DNA of 64,000 nucleotides, taken from Aquilaria yunnanensis (Eukaryota > Streptophyta > Magnoliopsida > Malvales > Thymelaeaceae). The stretch spans positions 116,553,413 through 116,617,412 of the forward strand of contig CM077593.1 in assembly GCA_039654915.1 (NCBI GenBank), written 5' to 3'. The translations under genes and the position numbers were made by a program. Under the pieces are notes generated by a model. That model did not search any database, was not told the DNA's origin, and saw only the letters and a program-made list of their open reading frames with translations. This document shows, piece by piece, positions 10,725 to 24,400 of this stretch; position 1 is the first letter of the stretch; each line of letters opens with the position of its first letter.

Positions 10725-13069
10725 TCACGATGTCAGGAGGGAGCTGCCTTCTTTTACCAGCACAAAAACACTGCCACCATCTCCTCTGGAAATCCGGAGT
10801 TCTTCATCCAGGTATGTAGTTAGTAGCCATGATTCGGCATTGCTGTTTGTAAGAGAAATTTTCAGTGGCGGTTGGCTGGAGAGCGTCTTTGCAACAGATG
10901 AAGCTGTGTCTTGCACGGTGGTCAGCAAGCCTTTCAAAGGAGAGAGATCAATATTCTGTCCGAGTACTTCCACGTTTTCTGGCAGAACTATTGAGTCTGT
11001 CAGCTGAGGGGTCCCAATGACGCCCTCATCAAATTTGATCTACAAGGTAAAAACAAATCAGTGATCGCATAAGGCATCAGCTGCAAATAGAAACTGCTGA
11101 TTCCACATCAAAGATAAGCTTATATTTTGTCAACATCACGGTCCAAACACTCTATGGTTTGTGGTTGTCAAAGGCATCAGGCAGCGTAACCGAAACTGCT
11201 GCCATCAACTGCTATAAGCCCCCTCCTTTGCATGACAGCAATGCTCTGCTTGGGCGTAACAGAGCATCTAAAATGCAAAAAATGGAAAAGATGTTCTTAA
11301 TCATTGTGGGGTAGTTGCCTTCTAAGTGAGCACCTCCTCCTCGTAATAACATCATTAACTAATCACTTAACGCTTCAGGTGCAACATGATATAGCCAGAC
11401 AGGGTCGAATTCATGTATGATTTTACAGAATTTTGTTTGCTTTGGTTTTTCATCATTAGAACCAATTCCTCTCTCCTTTTTTTTTTTTTGGAGATCACCT
11501 TTTTTCTCAAGGTAATTGATTAAAGCACATGTAGCTATCCCTCAACGACCAAGCACACAGATAGATTTACTGCAATATCGTTTTACCCTTTTCCTTAAGA
11601 AGTTCTCTCACATTTGACGTTGAAGTCCTTTCCTGACATACTCATCTCCCTAAGTGTTCATACAGCCAAACATCAATGAAGAAACCAGTACCAAGATGTG
11701 TCTGTTATAACCTCTAAAGATCGCTTACTTGAACTGCTACCACTATTTTCAAATGCAGCCATCGCAACACAGGTTTAAGCATATATCATAATATAAAGGT
11801 TCACGAAATTTCAGGCACAGCCAGTAAATACAGATAAGAATTCAGAAGCAACAGCAAAAGATACCTGCACACGCTTGGGGCTTCGGACTTCGAATTTGGC
11901 GTTGGTGGTGATGGAATTTGAAGCCAATGGACCAGCAAACTGAACAGAGTTCTGGACAGTGAAATTTTCAGTGTCAATGGTCTGTGATATCTCCTCCACC
12001 TTGACCAATAGTAAGTCACCCCTTGACAACAATGGGAACAAACCTGGGAATGATGTGTATCTGTGCAAAAACACAAAGCCGAAGGCACCATGTAAATAAC
12101 TGACTACAGAAACATTCCATTCGCCGTATACGATTGATCTGTCAAAAGACAATTGCATCACCAAGGTCTAAACAGCTACCTTCTTCTCAATCTTAATTTA
12201 AGTGAGTATTTGAAGGTACCAGTAACACAGATATGCACATAACTTCCGGCACTTTACTGCAGCAAAAATTGCTTCCATAGTCTTATCTCATACCAAACTT
12301 TTTTCTTCTTGATTCATGTAAAATTAGATCTATATTTTGCAAAGTAATTAAATTCGTGCTACTCTATTTCTTATTTCATCTTTCCTGAACGTTCAGTTCT
12401 AGAAAATAACAGAACTCATCATCCCAAACCCAATATCAACATAAAATTGTCCTTAAGATCACAAACTAGAGAATAATGGCGACCCAAAGATTTGCACTGC
12501 CAAAAGTAGTCGACCAGATACCAGATCCTTCAATTACTTAACTGGACAGACAGATGGATATTTTTTTCAATTAATGGGATTTCTAATTAGGAAAAAAATA
12601 AAACAAAAAGGAAGGCTTACGCTAGAATCCATTTTCCATTGAGCAAGGGCAAGGCTTCAGTAGGAGCAGGAGTAGGGTTCTTGGCCTCCAGCTGAGTGAT
12701 GAGCTCCACAATCTCAGCTCTCGTCTCGCTGCTTGCTCTGAGTCCACGATCAGTCCCATAAAACGAATCAATTAGAGCTTTCTTCAACCTATCGATCTCT
12801 GTCACTTCTTGTGGCGGCTCCTCCGCCACGGCCACCGCGGATCCTCCCTCCTCGGTACCCAACTCGTCCTCATCCACCGCCCGGAGGTCGAACACAGGCC
12901 TAGCCCTGACGGGTTCCCTGGTCAGAAGCTGGTGCTTCCGGGTAGGATTATGGGTGTTCCGAGTTGAACTCAGACGAAGAATCGAGAGATTCGAAGAGTT
13001 CCCTGAACGATTTGGCTTGGACGATAAGGTCCGGCAAGGGAAGTGATTGAACTGAGATACAGTAGCCAT
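10725..13069 (-). CDS. Plastid-lipid-associated protein (fibrillin/PAP family)
   Basis: Complete three-exon gene: 12621-13069, 11865-12060 and 10725-11039, encoding 319 residues. Donors GTAAGC and GTATCT and matching AG acceptors keep phase throughout. Fibrillins are lipid-binding plastid proteins of plastoglobules and, in chromoplasts, carotenoid fibrils. The first 55 or so residues are Ser/Arg/Asn-rich with few acidic residues, as in a chloroplast transit peptide. The PAP/fibrillin domain then runs from about residue 85 to the end. Recognisable family blocks are [78 protein letters not shown] and the ending [12 protein letters not shown]. The C-terminal block closely resembles the chromoplast carotenoid-associated (CHRC/FBN1-2) subgroup. 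Introns are about 560 and 825 bp. No defect is seen. Confidence 0.92.
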
Positions 13070-13190
13070 TGTTTTTTATTTGGATATTCTGGTAGAGGAG
13101 TAAACAGGGAAGAACATAGGCGAATTTATGGACACAGGAGGAGCGCTTAACACGGAAGAAGACACTTGTAATTGAATTATTAGAGAGCAA

Positions 13191-13641
13191 AATCCACGTG
13201 CTCCCTTAAATTTCGGTTACAATTACACGTTTCAATCATATTTTAAAATATTGTTTTATTTTTTTGCCCTTTCTAACATCATCAACTTCCAATTGAAATC
13301 TGACAACGACTTCATTGTACATTTATTTTAATAATGTATTTATTTTATAATTACAGCTGACTTACAATAAGTTACTTTTCATAAAAATAAAAATCGAAGA
13401 AAGAACTAGAATTTTTTTTTTATTAATCATCTTCCGGTGTAATTGTAACGGAACAGCAAATCAAGATGGTCCTCAAAACATAATTTGAAAGAAAAGAAAA
13501 ATCTCAATGAAGAATATGATCCACTAATTACTTGAAGTGGGAAGTCTAATATTATAGAAAAAAATAAAATAGAATCTCATGCTAGGAATCGAGCAAAATA
13601 GCATAAGCCCAAAGATCCTGTATTGCCACTATTTTTTTGGG
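13191..13641. other. Intergenic, fibrillin promoter side
   Basis: AT-rich region upstream of the minus-strand fibrillin gene. It holds no convincing coding sequence. Confidence 0.4.
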
Positions 13642-14532
13642 GGAGCAAATTACAAAAACTTAACACTGTTTCAAACCTACAGTTTATTCTTATTGTTTCA
13701 AATACTTATATTTATTTTTTTTAATTAACACTGTTATTTTCTATTACCAAATAATAGAAAAAAATGTTTAACTTTATTCTCCTATCTTCATTTGTTATAA
13801 ACTTTATTCCCAACTTCTGTACCAATACAATTCAATCCTATGAGCAAATTAGAAGTTTCAATTAAAAGTTGAAAAAAAATCCAGTCAAACCAAAAAATCT
13901 CCAAACATGGTAGATTCAAGGGTCGAGATTATCTCCAATCAGATAACAAGGAAATTCAACTTGGATGAGGATCCACTATAGGAAATCGATCGGAATTTGG
14001 ATGGAAATGAAGGATTTGAAGCAAAATAGTAGAGAATCGGAGAGGGTTTTAGGATGATTGCCGCCGTTCTCCTAGCAACCAAAATTTGTAAATGAACCAA
14101 CGAGAGCGTGGGTCTACAAAATTGAAGACTTTATGTGAAAATTTTCTGGTGATGATGAACAAGGCTGATTGGAGATGATGAATAAGGCCGATTGGCAAAG
14201 GACTTTTTGGGCCTCACCGTCTTGTAGAGATTAGAACGAAATGGGTATGTAGTGATTCAATGATCAGATTTGATGAAAAATTTTAGAAGTTTCTCAATGA
14301 AATTGACCCAAATCTGCGTTTCTTCTTTAATTTTCTTTTAGTTTCTTTGTTAATTTTGGAGGAGATTATATAGAAAAAGGTTGGAAGGCAAAATCATGCT
14401 TTTTTGTAGCCTTTTTTGTCTAACAGTTAATCACAAAGTTAAGTTTCTAGGGGATAAAATGTAGGTATTTAAAATAATGATGATAAAACTATATATTTGA
14501 CCAAACCTTAAGAAATTTTTTGTAATTTTTCC
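13642..14532. mobile_element. Mutator-like TIR element, about 0.9 kb
   Basis: The left end GGAGCAAATTACAAAAACTT faces a right end whose complement reads GGAAAAATTACAAAAAATTT. The inverted similarity continues through ACCTACA-type and AAATACCTACATTTATCCCC-type blocks over about 150 bp. The interior carries gene-like sequence with a GAGAATCGGAGAGGGTTTTAG stretch but no open frame of note. No target duplication can be read in the T-rich flanks. Confidence 0.5.
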
Positions 14533-17187
14533 TTTTTTCTAACTGGAATGTTTCAATAGAATAATTACAAAAAATTCTCTATATCTGACGACTCTACCTC
14601 ATCCAACCTAAATTCACCTACTAGATCATTGATTATAAAAAGAATTTTTTTTTCAATAAATATCAATAAATGATATGACTATCTTCATAGCAATTGAATT
14701 AAGATATAATGGACATCTAAATTAAAAAAAAAACATACAATGGACATTTTGACACTTTATAGCACCACTTCAAAATATCTCCTCATCTATGCTCTTTGAT
14801 TTGCTCTAATTTTTCAACAACATTTTACTTTGAAGATTCTTTTTACGCGTTTAACCCCTGAGTTTCAATATCCTTCCGCTACTCTTTTTTACACTATCTA
14901 TGATTAGCTTATACAATCCTAATTTAAAACACTTCATTCCATATTTCATTAAATTCAATCTTTCTAATAATTATGTTATAATTGATGGGAAGTTCAACTT
15001 ATTATTGTTTCTATTTAAAATCAAAGTAGTATTTTTTCCCCCATTTTGTTAGTGTTTGAAAAGGCAAGGGACCCTGTAAGTTGAAAACCTCGAGGGTAAG
15101 TTGTAATGAATACTAAATATTTGGGTAAATGTTCAATTTTCATTTTATTTTGTATGATCAATGTGAAACAAAGTAAGCTATTGTTTTCCTATGATAATAA
15201 TGAGGTCAATTAAAGGCCGGTCGCAGCTTGCAACTCACAACTAGTACAAAAGAACTAAAGGTTGTGCACGGGTAGTATGGAAGGTGCCTAACTATTATGA
15301 TCATATGTTCAATTGTTTTTTTAACTTAGAAGTATTTACAAGGCATATTAGGCTATGAAATATTGCTTAAAAAGGTTAAGAGAAAATATATCCACTTCTT
15401 AAAACTTAAAGAATTTCAAGCCACAACTTGCAGTATTTGATGCATAAGGCACCTTAGTAATAGTTAACCCTATTGGAGACCGTGGATGTCCATGCTTTTT
15501 ATCATTCCACTGTTATTTTGATCATTTGATACAATATGGCAGTCTCATTACGTTAACATATCCAAATTCATTGATAAGTTTTATAGAGTCTAAATTCTAA
15601 TGACTTCCATATAATTCAAAGGTGTGTCATCTCATATGGTTGTATTTATATTTTAAAATTGTGGCAGGCATATGTCCACTTCATTATTTAGAACGATTTA
15701 CAAAATCCCTTCTCAGCTTTACCCTAACATACACTTACACCCCTTTATTTTGGAATACATACATTTTGCCCACTCAAATGTTATCTTTGTAACCGCCTAG
15801 CTTGCCAAGCCTTATACACTTATAAATGTTGGTTTTGCTTGCTGAGCCTTATAAACTTTGCCCCCTAAACTTCTGCATCTCATGACCAGGCCCTGTCCCC
15901 AACTAGCTAGCCTCATGAGCCAACCCCTTCGACCTCTCATTCTCCCTGAACCCTGAACTGCTCCTTACTTCTTCGCTCAAATCCTTTGTCTATGGCTTCA
16001 TAAGGCATCAGCTGGTATTTAAGGCAAAGAGATTGGCAATTTGATTGCATTCAACACGACTTTCATGGCCTTCCATCTAAAATCCCCAAAATCACATACA
16101 ATCCTATCCGTCTTTGTGAAAACTTTCACATAAGAAAAAATCAATTAACAGCCTACATTGTTGTCCATTATGCTTAATGAAAAATTGCATCATCTCAAGC
16201 ATCTTCTTTAATGGCTAAGAAGACAAAATCCCCTAATTCACACACCATCCCGTTATGGTTTCATATGTTTTTCATTGTTTTCTCCATATTTCTATTAGTG
16301 TTTTCTCCTTATTTGATTTAAGTAAGCAACGTTGACATGGCTTAACGTGCAAACGTTAAGGGGAGTGAGATCAGGGTGGTTGACTACAGGTAATGGTATA
16401 GTCGAATATATCTGTAGAAGTTGATGATGTACATGCAAACAAGGCCTTCGGTCTTCCAATTGAGATTTTGATTGTGAAATAATTGAGGTTTGAATGATTA
16501 GGAGTAGAAGTTTGAACTTTGCATTTTTGGGTTCGGAATTTGGATTAAGATCCAATGTTTGATTCTTGAAGAAAATAGTGAACAACAGATGTTGCTCAAG
16601 AGACATGTAGGTTTTCTTTAGTTATTCACTAGTAATCTTTTTGAACAAAATATTTATAATCGAGATAAATGAAGTAGTAGATAAATATGAAATGGAAAAA
16701 TGAAAAAGGAAGAACGAAGAGAAACAAGGGAGGTAGATGAATAGGAAAAACAGAAATAATAGTACATAATCAATTACTCTTCAAAATAATTTTTTACCCT
16801 TGTTTCCGTTACTACATAATCGTATGTACGCATATAAACACATAGTTATTCACACTATTATATATAGATGGGCATACAAGAAAAAATACTTATTCACAAA
16901 TTGATATGTTTTTCCAATGTTAAAGTACTATGCAATCATGCATATTCATACTAATATATGATAGATGCTCATACACGGAACTATGATTTGTAATTTCATT
17001 CCATTTAAATTGGTGTTATATATGAAGATATGGATGATTTTATGTACCAAATATGATAAGACACAATTTCGTAATAAACATACCAACACTCTCGACGTCA
17101 AAGTTAATTTTGGACACCTCTAAAATGAGCTCTGTTGCACACTTAGCCTAATGAAACAAAAAAAATACAACTATTTGCCCTTGCTTA
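14533..17187. other. Long AT-rich intergenic region
   Basis: About 2.6 kb with no convincing gene. Near 15685-15800 a run of 'CCCTTCTCAGCTTTACCC...ACACCCCTTTATTTTGG'-type sequence resembles one TIR end, but I find no partner. A minus-strand open frame at 16295-16606 is unrecognised and probably chance. Confidence 0.4.
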
Positions 17188-17213
17188 CACTACTAACAAA
17201 CCTGGGCTTTCCA

Positions 17214-17560
17214 ACTGTCATATTACCAACGGCCAAGCCGTTGGTAATTACCAACGTGTTGAACCGTTGGTAATTTTTTTCCAACGGCCACACGTTGGTG
17301 GTTTTTTTTTTTTTAGTTACCAATGGCCTAGCCGTTGGTATATTCCAACGGTCATAACCGTTGGAAATAACTTCCAAGTGTCATGCGTAGGTAATGTTAC
17401 AATAATTAAACGTATATGCGGAGTAATATTTCCAACGGTTAAGCCGTTAGAAAAAAAATTCATATTGTACATTTACCAACGGCTTTGGCCGTTGAAAAGG
17501 GGTTTAATGAAACGGTGAGTTTAGGCATAAATTTTCCAACGGCTACGGCCGTTGGAAAAA
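17214..17560. repeat. 5' subterminal repeats of the CACTA element
   Basis: Roughly a dozen copies, in both orientations, of a CCAACGG core, many paired as palindromes such as CCAACGGCCAAGCCGTTGG. In En/Spm elements subterminal repeats bind the TnpA protein. The motif differs from the one dominating the other end of the same element. Confidence 0.8.
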
Positions 17561-17589
17561 TCTTTTTTAAATTCTCCCCCCCCCCCCCC

Positions 17590-20500
17590 AGCGCGGTCGT
17601 CTTCTCCATCGCGCTCCAGTCTCGCTCTCTCTCTCCCTGCAACCCGATTTGAGCACATCACACACTGAGCACATCGCCGGTCGTTTTCGGGCCGGAATCA
17701 GCTTCTCGGAGCGCCGATTTTCGTGGATCTTGTCTCCTTTAGCACGATCTGAAGGTGAGTAATTTTAATTTTCCCCGAGAACAGCTCGGTTTTTTCATAT
17801 TACTTTCTCCCTATTTGAGCTTGTTCGTTGAAAATGGGTAGAATATGTTGGTTTTTATTGCAGGATAGAAGTGATTTGGAGGTGTTTGAAGGAGGATAAC
17901 ATTTGGATTTGAGGTACCGCGTTTATTTCATTATTTTGATTTTTTTTCGCCAATAAATACGCATTTTCGGTTTAATTGGTGTTAATTTGGTTTGAAATAT
18001 GTGCAATATTTGTTATTTTGTGTTGTATTTGGTAGGAGATTTAGTTTTTAGGTTACCCATTACCATTTCATTTTTATGTGCATTTTTTTACAATTTAATG
18101 TTTAATTTCGGGATTAATTACAGATTATGAAATTATTAGTTTTAAGTGATTTTTGTAGGTAGTATATTTACCTAAATGCAATGAGAAAATATTGTACAAT
18201 ATTTATATTTTTTTCATATGGTCAAAAATAATTTTTTAAATAAAATGAGATTAGCTAAAATATAATTAAAAAAAATGATACTTCTCTTTTTCAAGTAATT
18301 GAAAAATTAAAAAAATGTTAAACACCTCAATATATGTAGGGTTTAGGGACTTAGGTTGTTAGTGTTTATGGGATAACATTACGATTTAGGGTTAGATTAA
18401 TTACATTTTTAGGGTGACGCTAGAAGCTTTAATATATTGAGTTAATTAGGGATCAATTTAGGGTTAGAGTTTACGTTTCTTATGCTTGGGGATTTAGGGA
18501 TTTATGATTGTTAAAGTTTACATTTTAATTAGGGTGTTGAATTAGAGACCCTAAACCCTAAATACAAATCTCTAAACCTTACATCTAATACCCTAAAAAA
18601 ACCTCAAATCCTAAACCTATACCCGATATCATTCAATGCACTAAACCTTAATTTTAAATGATAAAACCGAAATTACCCCCAACCCTTAAATTAAACCTAT
18701 ATATCCAATACCCCAGTCCCTAACTAAATATCATAAACCCTATAACAACATTAAACCTTAAACCTATATCCAAGACCCTAATATCTAGTTATCAATGGCT
18801 ACCCCTATATTCCTAAACACTAAATCCAAACCCTAAACCCTAAAAAATCTCAAATCCTAAACCTATATCCAATACCCTAATATCTAATTCAATGCTCGTA
18901 AATCCTTAAAACCCCCAAACCCTAATTCTATGTCCTTAAACCCTAAAAAGTCTCAAACCTTAAACCCTAAAAATTTTCCAAATCCTAAAAAACCCCAAAA
19001 CTATAAATCCTAATTCAATATCCTAACCCTAGCAATCTAATTCCATATCCTTAAACACAAATTCTAAAGCCTAAATCTTAAATAAAAATCCCAAATCCTA
19101 AACTTATATATAATACCATAATCACTAATTTAACACCCTTAAACAAAAAAAAACCATATATCCTAATACTATATCCTTAAATCCTAAAAAAATTTCAAAC
19201 CCTAAAAAGAACTCCAACTACAAAGCCATAAACCCTAAAAAAAATTCCGAAACCCGTAACCCTAAAAACCTTCAAACCCTAAAAACCTCTAAACCCAAAT
19301 TTAATTAGTGATCAACTAGTCAGTGAACACGTGAATGCGTCGACCATGATAATACTACTAACATTATTATTATTAGAAGCAAGACTAATGTATAGCCAAG
19401 CTAACAATTTTTATTTAACGGGAAGAACAAAATTTATTAAAATTTTACTAGCTGCTTAAGTTTATTAACATAAGTTGTTGAAAGGATCGGATCTTAGTAG
19501 AGAATTAAGCCGTTTAAGTATCAAACTAGAATTTTTTTGTCATAAAGTGTTCCTTTTTTGTCGAACTACTCAATAATTCAAAACTGTTTTTGCATAAAAA
19601 GTGATAATTTTCAACAATTATTTTATTATTGGAACTTTACACTTTAGAAGTGCAGATGTTCAAGGCATAGACAAGTATAGCTGATTACTTATGTTTTTCA
19701 TTAAGTGAAAAAATCCAAATCTTCTTGATGCATTCAGAGCAAGTGCACCAAATACTGCCTGAAAAACTAACAAACACATTATATGGTAGAATACATACTT
19801 TAGTTTCAAAGAATGATCTCAAAACTTAAAGAAAGTTGATATTAATAAGCGATTAAGAAAAGGCAGTGGTAAAAACTCAAACTCATTGCCATATATATAT
19901 ATATATATATGTATGTATATTGGTCAATTTCTATACTGAACGATGGAAACTAGATATGTACGAAATTTGTTTTGGCCTTATATGAAATTTTTTAAAAAAT
20001 GTATCAATTTAAAACAGTTATACATAAGTTAAAATAAATGATGCGTTAAGAGAGCAAAGATTATGACATGACGGTTATACGTAACTGTAATGAAAAAATG
20101 ATAATCTCCGTACCGTATTTTGTTTAAATTGATCGTGTACATTAATGATACTTTGTTTCATTTGAAGAAATTTCTTATAGTACCAGGATATGACGTTATT
20201 TTCCCCCTTTTTTAGTTCCTCCCTGCATCTGTCTAGCGTGAAGAAGTACCCATTGTTTCTCGTGTCCGTTTACAGCCGTTCGAGGTTAGTTTATATTTGT
20301 TTTCGTGTATAATTGAGAACGGGATGATTTGGCCTTATTGTTTTAATTACTAATATTGGTAATAAAACGCAAATACTTCTCACTATGGTATGCATACTGT
20401 GGCTTTAGATTTGAAAATGCAATTTATGTTAATTACTTGTTATCTGTGCATATTTTTTCTTCTGTATTATAGTGAATATGTAATTTCTTTGTGCGTTGTG

Positions 20501-21490
20501 TATATTATTTTATCGCATGATTATTTGTATAAGTTCATGGTAATAGGTGAAGTTATGGTTTAGTTGGAGTGCTTTATTGTAAATGGTTATATTATGTCAT
20601 GTTGTATTGATACTAAAACTTTAATCATTATAATAAAACCATGTTTTAGTAATATGACAATAATAATGCACAAAAAATACCTCGTTTCTGTATTTGGAGA
20701 CCAATAGAGAAAATATTAAAACAAATAAATTAGGACCACTGAAGAGGAGGAGTCACTGTCATTCGAAGATATCCAGGTAGCCTGATTGTACGAAACATGA
20801 CTTTAACACAAACTTCTTCCTAACCCTAACCTTTACCTTAGACCATACATCTACACTTAAACCCAACACAATATACCTAAACTTGTAAACTATAAGTCTA
20901 TAATCGTAGCAGTATGAACCCTATACCTACGTTTAAACTCTAATAGACATAAACTTAGACCTTAATCTTAACACTAATTTGTACTTTACCATAAACGCTA
21001 TACAATAAATCTTAACCGAAATATTCCCCATCTTGTCAAAACTCTGGACTTAACCTGTACCTTAATTATAAGATGGTAATTCAAATTATAAACCCTCAAA
21101 CTGTAACCTTAAAACTCTCAACGATCAAAGGAATAATCAGGACAGTTATCATCCCTTAAGGTAAACATTAACTTTCTTTATTAATTACCTTTTGTAGTTA
21201 GTAAATCCTATATGTAATAAAATATCCTTTAAAAATTATGAATTTAAGTACTAAGAACAATGACATAAATGACGTACAATAACGAACAATAATGATGACC
21301 GTAGGGAAATCATAACAACAACTAGATTGAGATTAAACTTTGTCTATCTTAAAATACTGTAAACTTGAGTACGTAAACATTGAAGCATACTTCTGTTATT
21401 TTTACACATACGTTAAACCATCAGATGCTTGAATACATATATCATTTAATAGATTGAGGTGTTTATGATTACGAACAGATTCTGTTTGTA
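17590..21490 (+). promoter_or_regulatory. Spliced untranslated leader region of the CACTA transposase gene
   Basis: A GC-richer leader follows a C12 tract at about 17578. Candidate leader exon 1 ends at GAAG|GTGAGT (17753). A short exon lies between an AG at about 17863 and the GTACCG donor at about 17913, and another at about 20214-20284, ending GAG|GTTAG. The last intron ends ACGAACAG just before the transposase ATG. The deletion derivative at 48518-51412 keeps a matching leader (about 49000-49320). Boundaries are by eye. Confidence 0.45.
18335..19310. repeat. Interstitial telomere-like repeats, with an orientation switch
   Basis: Degenerate copies of the plant telomere heptamer. From about 18335 to 18540 the TTTAGGG form is on the plus strand. 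From about 18548 to 19310 the complementary CCCTAAA form dominates, with more than a dozen copies. The tract lies in the intronic leader of the CACTA element. Spacers such as TCCTAATATC and AAATCCTAAACC show heavy decay or an independent low-complexity origin. Confidence 0.65.
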
Positions 21491-24400
21491 ATGGATTCCA
21501 GCCGTAGTTGGATGTACAGTAACCGTTTCTTGCCTGGCCGATCTGGTTACACACAACAGTGGGAGACCGGGGTGGAAGAATTTATATCATTTGCTGTATC
21601 CCACCCTGAAACTATGAGCGGGTCATGCATTCGCTGTCCTTGTCGGAAGTGTAAGAATTTGCGGTTTAATCCGGCTGATAAGGTCAGAGTTCATCTGTAC
21701 AAATGGGGGTTTAAGCCTTTTTACTTGAATTGGACCGCTCATGGTGAACCATTTAATGAAGCAGATGATACGGCTCCAGCTGTGGGTGAGTTTAGGGAGT
21801 TTGAGCCAGGGTGTTCGACGAATCCATATGAAAGGATGGTATTAGATGCCGTTGGCCCTAATTACAATCAATTTCCGGAAGACAATGTTGTGGAGCCAAA
21901 TGAAAGTGCTCAAAATTTTTTTAATCTTTTGAATTCAGCATCAACTCCTTTATGGGATGGGTGCGAAAGACATTCTGAGTTATCGGCTGCTGTCCGCCTT
22001 CTCAACCTTAAATCTGAGTATCACATGTCACGAGGATGCTTTAATGGCATTGCCCAACTAATGAAGGAGACTCAACCAACAGATAGTAATATGCCAACTA
22101 ATTGGTATAAAACTAAGAAATTAGTTTCCCAGTTGGGTCTGTCTCACGAGAAGATTGACGTCTGTGTGAATGATTGTATGTTGTTCTGGAAAGATGACAG
22201 TACCAATCGTATTTGTAAGTACTATGGGTCTGAGAGATATAAGCCAAGAAAGTGAGTTCGTGGTAAAGATCGACCGAGGAAAACCATGCATTATTTACCA
22301 CTAAGCCCTCGTCTGCAATGCTTATTTGCGTCATTGGCAACAGCTGAGCAAATGAGGTGGCATAAGGAGCAAACACAGGTCCCAGGTGTGTTAAAACATC
22401 CATCGGATGCTGAAGCTTGGAAACATTTTGATCAGACCTACCCATGGTTTGCTTCGGAACCACGAAATGTCAGATTGGGATTGTGTGCCGATGGATTTAC
22501 ACCTTTTGGACCATCTGGGAAACAATACTCTTGTTGGCCTGTGATCGTTACTCCGTATAATTTGCCCCCTTGGATGTGCATGAAAAAACCCTACATGTTC
22601 CTTTCGTTGCTGATTCCAGGTCCACGTAGCCCAAATCATAAAATTGATGTTTATCTACAACCTCTCATAGACGAGCTACGACATCTGTGGTTTGATGGCG
22701 TCGAAACATGGGATGTGTCATTGAAACAAAATTTTATTCTGCGAGCAGCATTAATGTGGACCATAAATGACTTTCAGGCTTATGGCATGCTATCAGGGTG
22801 GATGACACATGGGCGATTGTCTTGCCCTATTTGTATGGGTGAAAGTAAGGCATTCCAACTTAAGTATGGCGGGAAAATTTCTTTTTTCGACTGTCATCGG
22901 CAATTCCTCCCCCGGAACCACCCATATAGAAGGAATTGTACTTGCTTTAAGAAAGGGAAATCAGAAAAGTCATTGCCTCCTCCGCGCTTATCAGGCGAAG
23001 ATATATTTGAAAGAATCTCATGGATACCATCACTTGGTAACGATGGTCCACAAAATCGACCGTGTGATTATGGGAGATCACATAATTGGACGAAGCGAAG
23101 CATTTTCTGGGAGTTACCATATTGGGCCACGAACTTAATACGACATAATCTTGATGTTATGCATATTGAGAAGAATGTGTTTGAGAATATATGAAATACT
23201 GTGATGGATGTGAAGAACAAAACGAAAGATAATGTGAAAGCACGGAAGGACCTGGAAATTTATTGTAATCAGCAGAAGTTAAACATGGTTCCACTTGATG
23301 ATGGTCGTTCGTTCAAACCAAATGCGAGGTTCACATTGGATGTTAACCAAAGGCAAGATGTGATTGCCTGGGTAAAATCATTACGACTCCCTGATGGATA
23401 TGCCTCGAATCTTGGGAGATGTGTTGATACAGCTGGTTGCAATATGTATGGTATGAAGAGTCATGATTGCCACGTTATGATGCAAAGGCTTCTCCCCATT
23501 GCCCTCGAAGCAATACCTGACAATATTTGGAAGCCAATAACGGAGTTAAGCCTATTCTTTAGAGACTTGTACTCTCCAGAGTTGCATGAAAATCACTTGT
23601 TTGCGTTGGAGGAAAATATTCCAATTATAATTTGTAAGCTTGAGAGAATTTTCCCTCCAGGGTTTTTTGATGTCATGGAGCATCTCCCAGTTCACTTGCC
23701 CTTTGAAGCAAGGGTTGGAGGACCTGTTCAATACCGATGGATGTATAAATTTGAGCGGTGCATGCATGACCTAAAAATGAAGGTTTCTAATACTGCTCAT
23801 GTTGAGGGATCGATATGTGAAGCATACCTTATAGAGGAGACGTCCATATTTTGCTCTCATTACTTTGAGTCCCATGTTCCCTCAATGATGAACCGCGTCC
23901 CAAGAAATGACGATGGTGGTCCTGTCCAATGTAATGGTGACTTGTGGTCCACATTTACTTTTCCAGGACGACCATATGGTGCATGCCGATATAGATTCCT
24001 CACGGATGATGAACTCAGACTTGCAACCACATACGTTCTTCTAAACTGTCCTCAGATCAGGCCATACCTAAAGTAAGTCATTTGGCCTCTAAAGGCAATC
24101 CAACTGTGACTATGTTCAAATTCAGTAGTACTCATCAAACAAAACTAACATATTTTTATTGTTTCTGTTATTGGCCACAGTATGTTTGTGGACATGGTCA
24201 GGGAAAGTGCACCCGAGATAACAATGTCCGAGATGGACATACACATTGAAAACAATTTCTTAGCCTGGCTCCGACAATATGTATGTGTGCTTTTAGGACA
24301 TAATGTATTGCGATATGTTAAGTTATAAAAGTCTCCATATATATTTACCTAAATTGAAATATGTTTTACATAGGTTGATGACCCAGGTAACAATATTGAT

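Noticed and set aside
18335..19310. True chromosome end
   Set aside because: Telomere-like repeats are degenerate, switch orientation and lie inside a transposon with sequence on both sides.
22113..22639. Minus-strand frames within the CACTA transposase
   Set aside because: They are reverse-strand shadows, since the plus strand shows tnp2 domain motifs.
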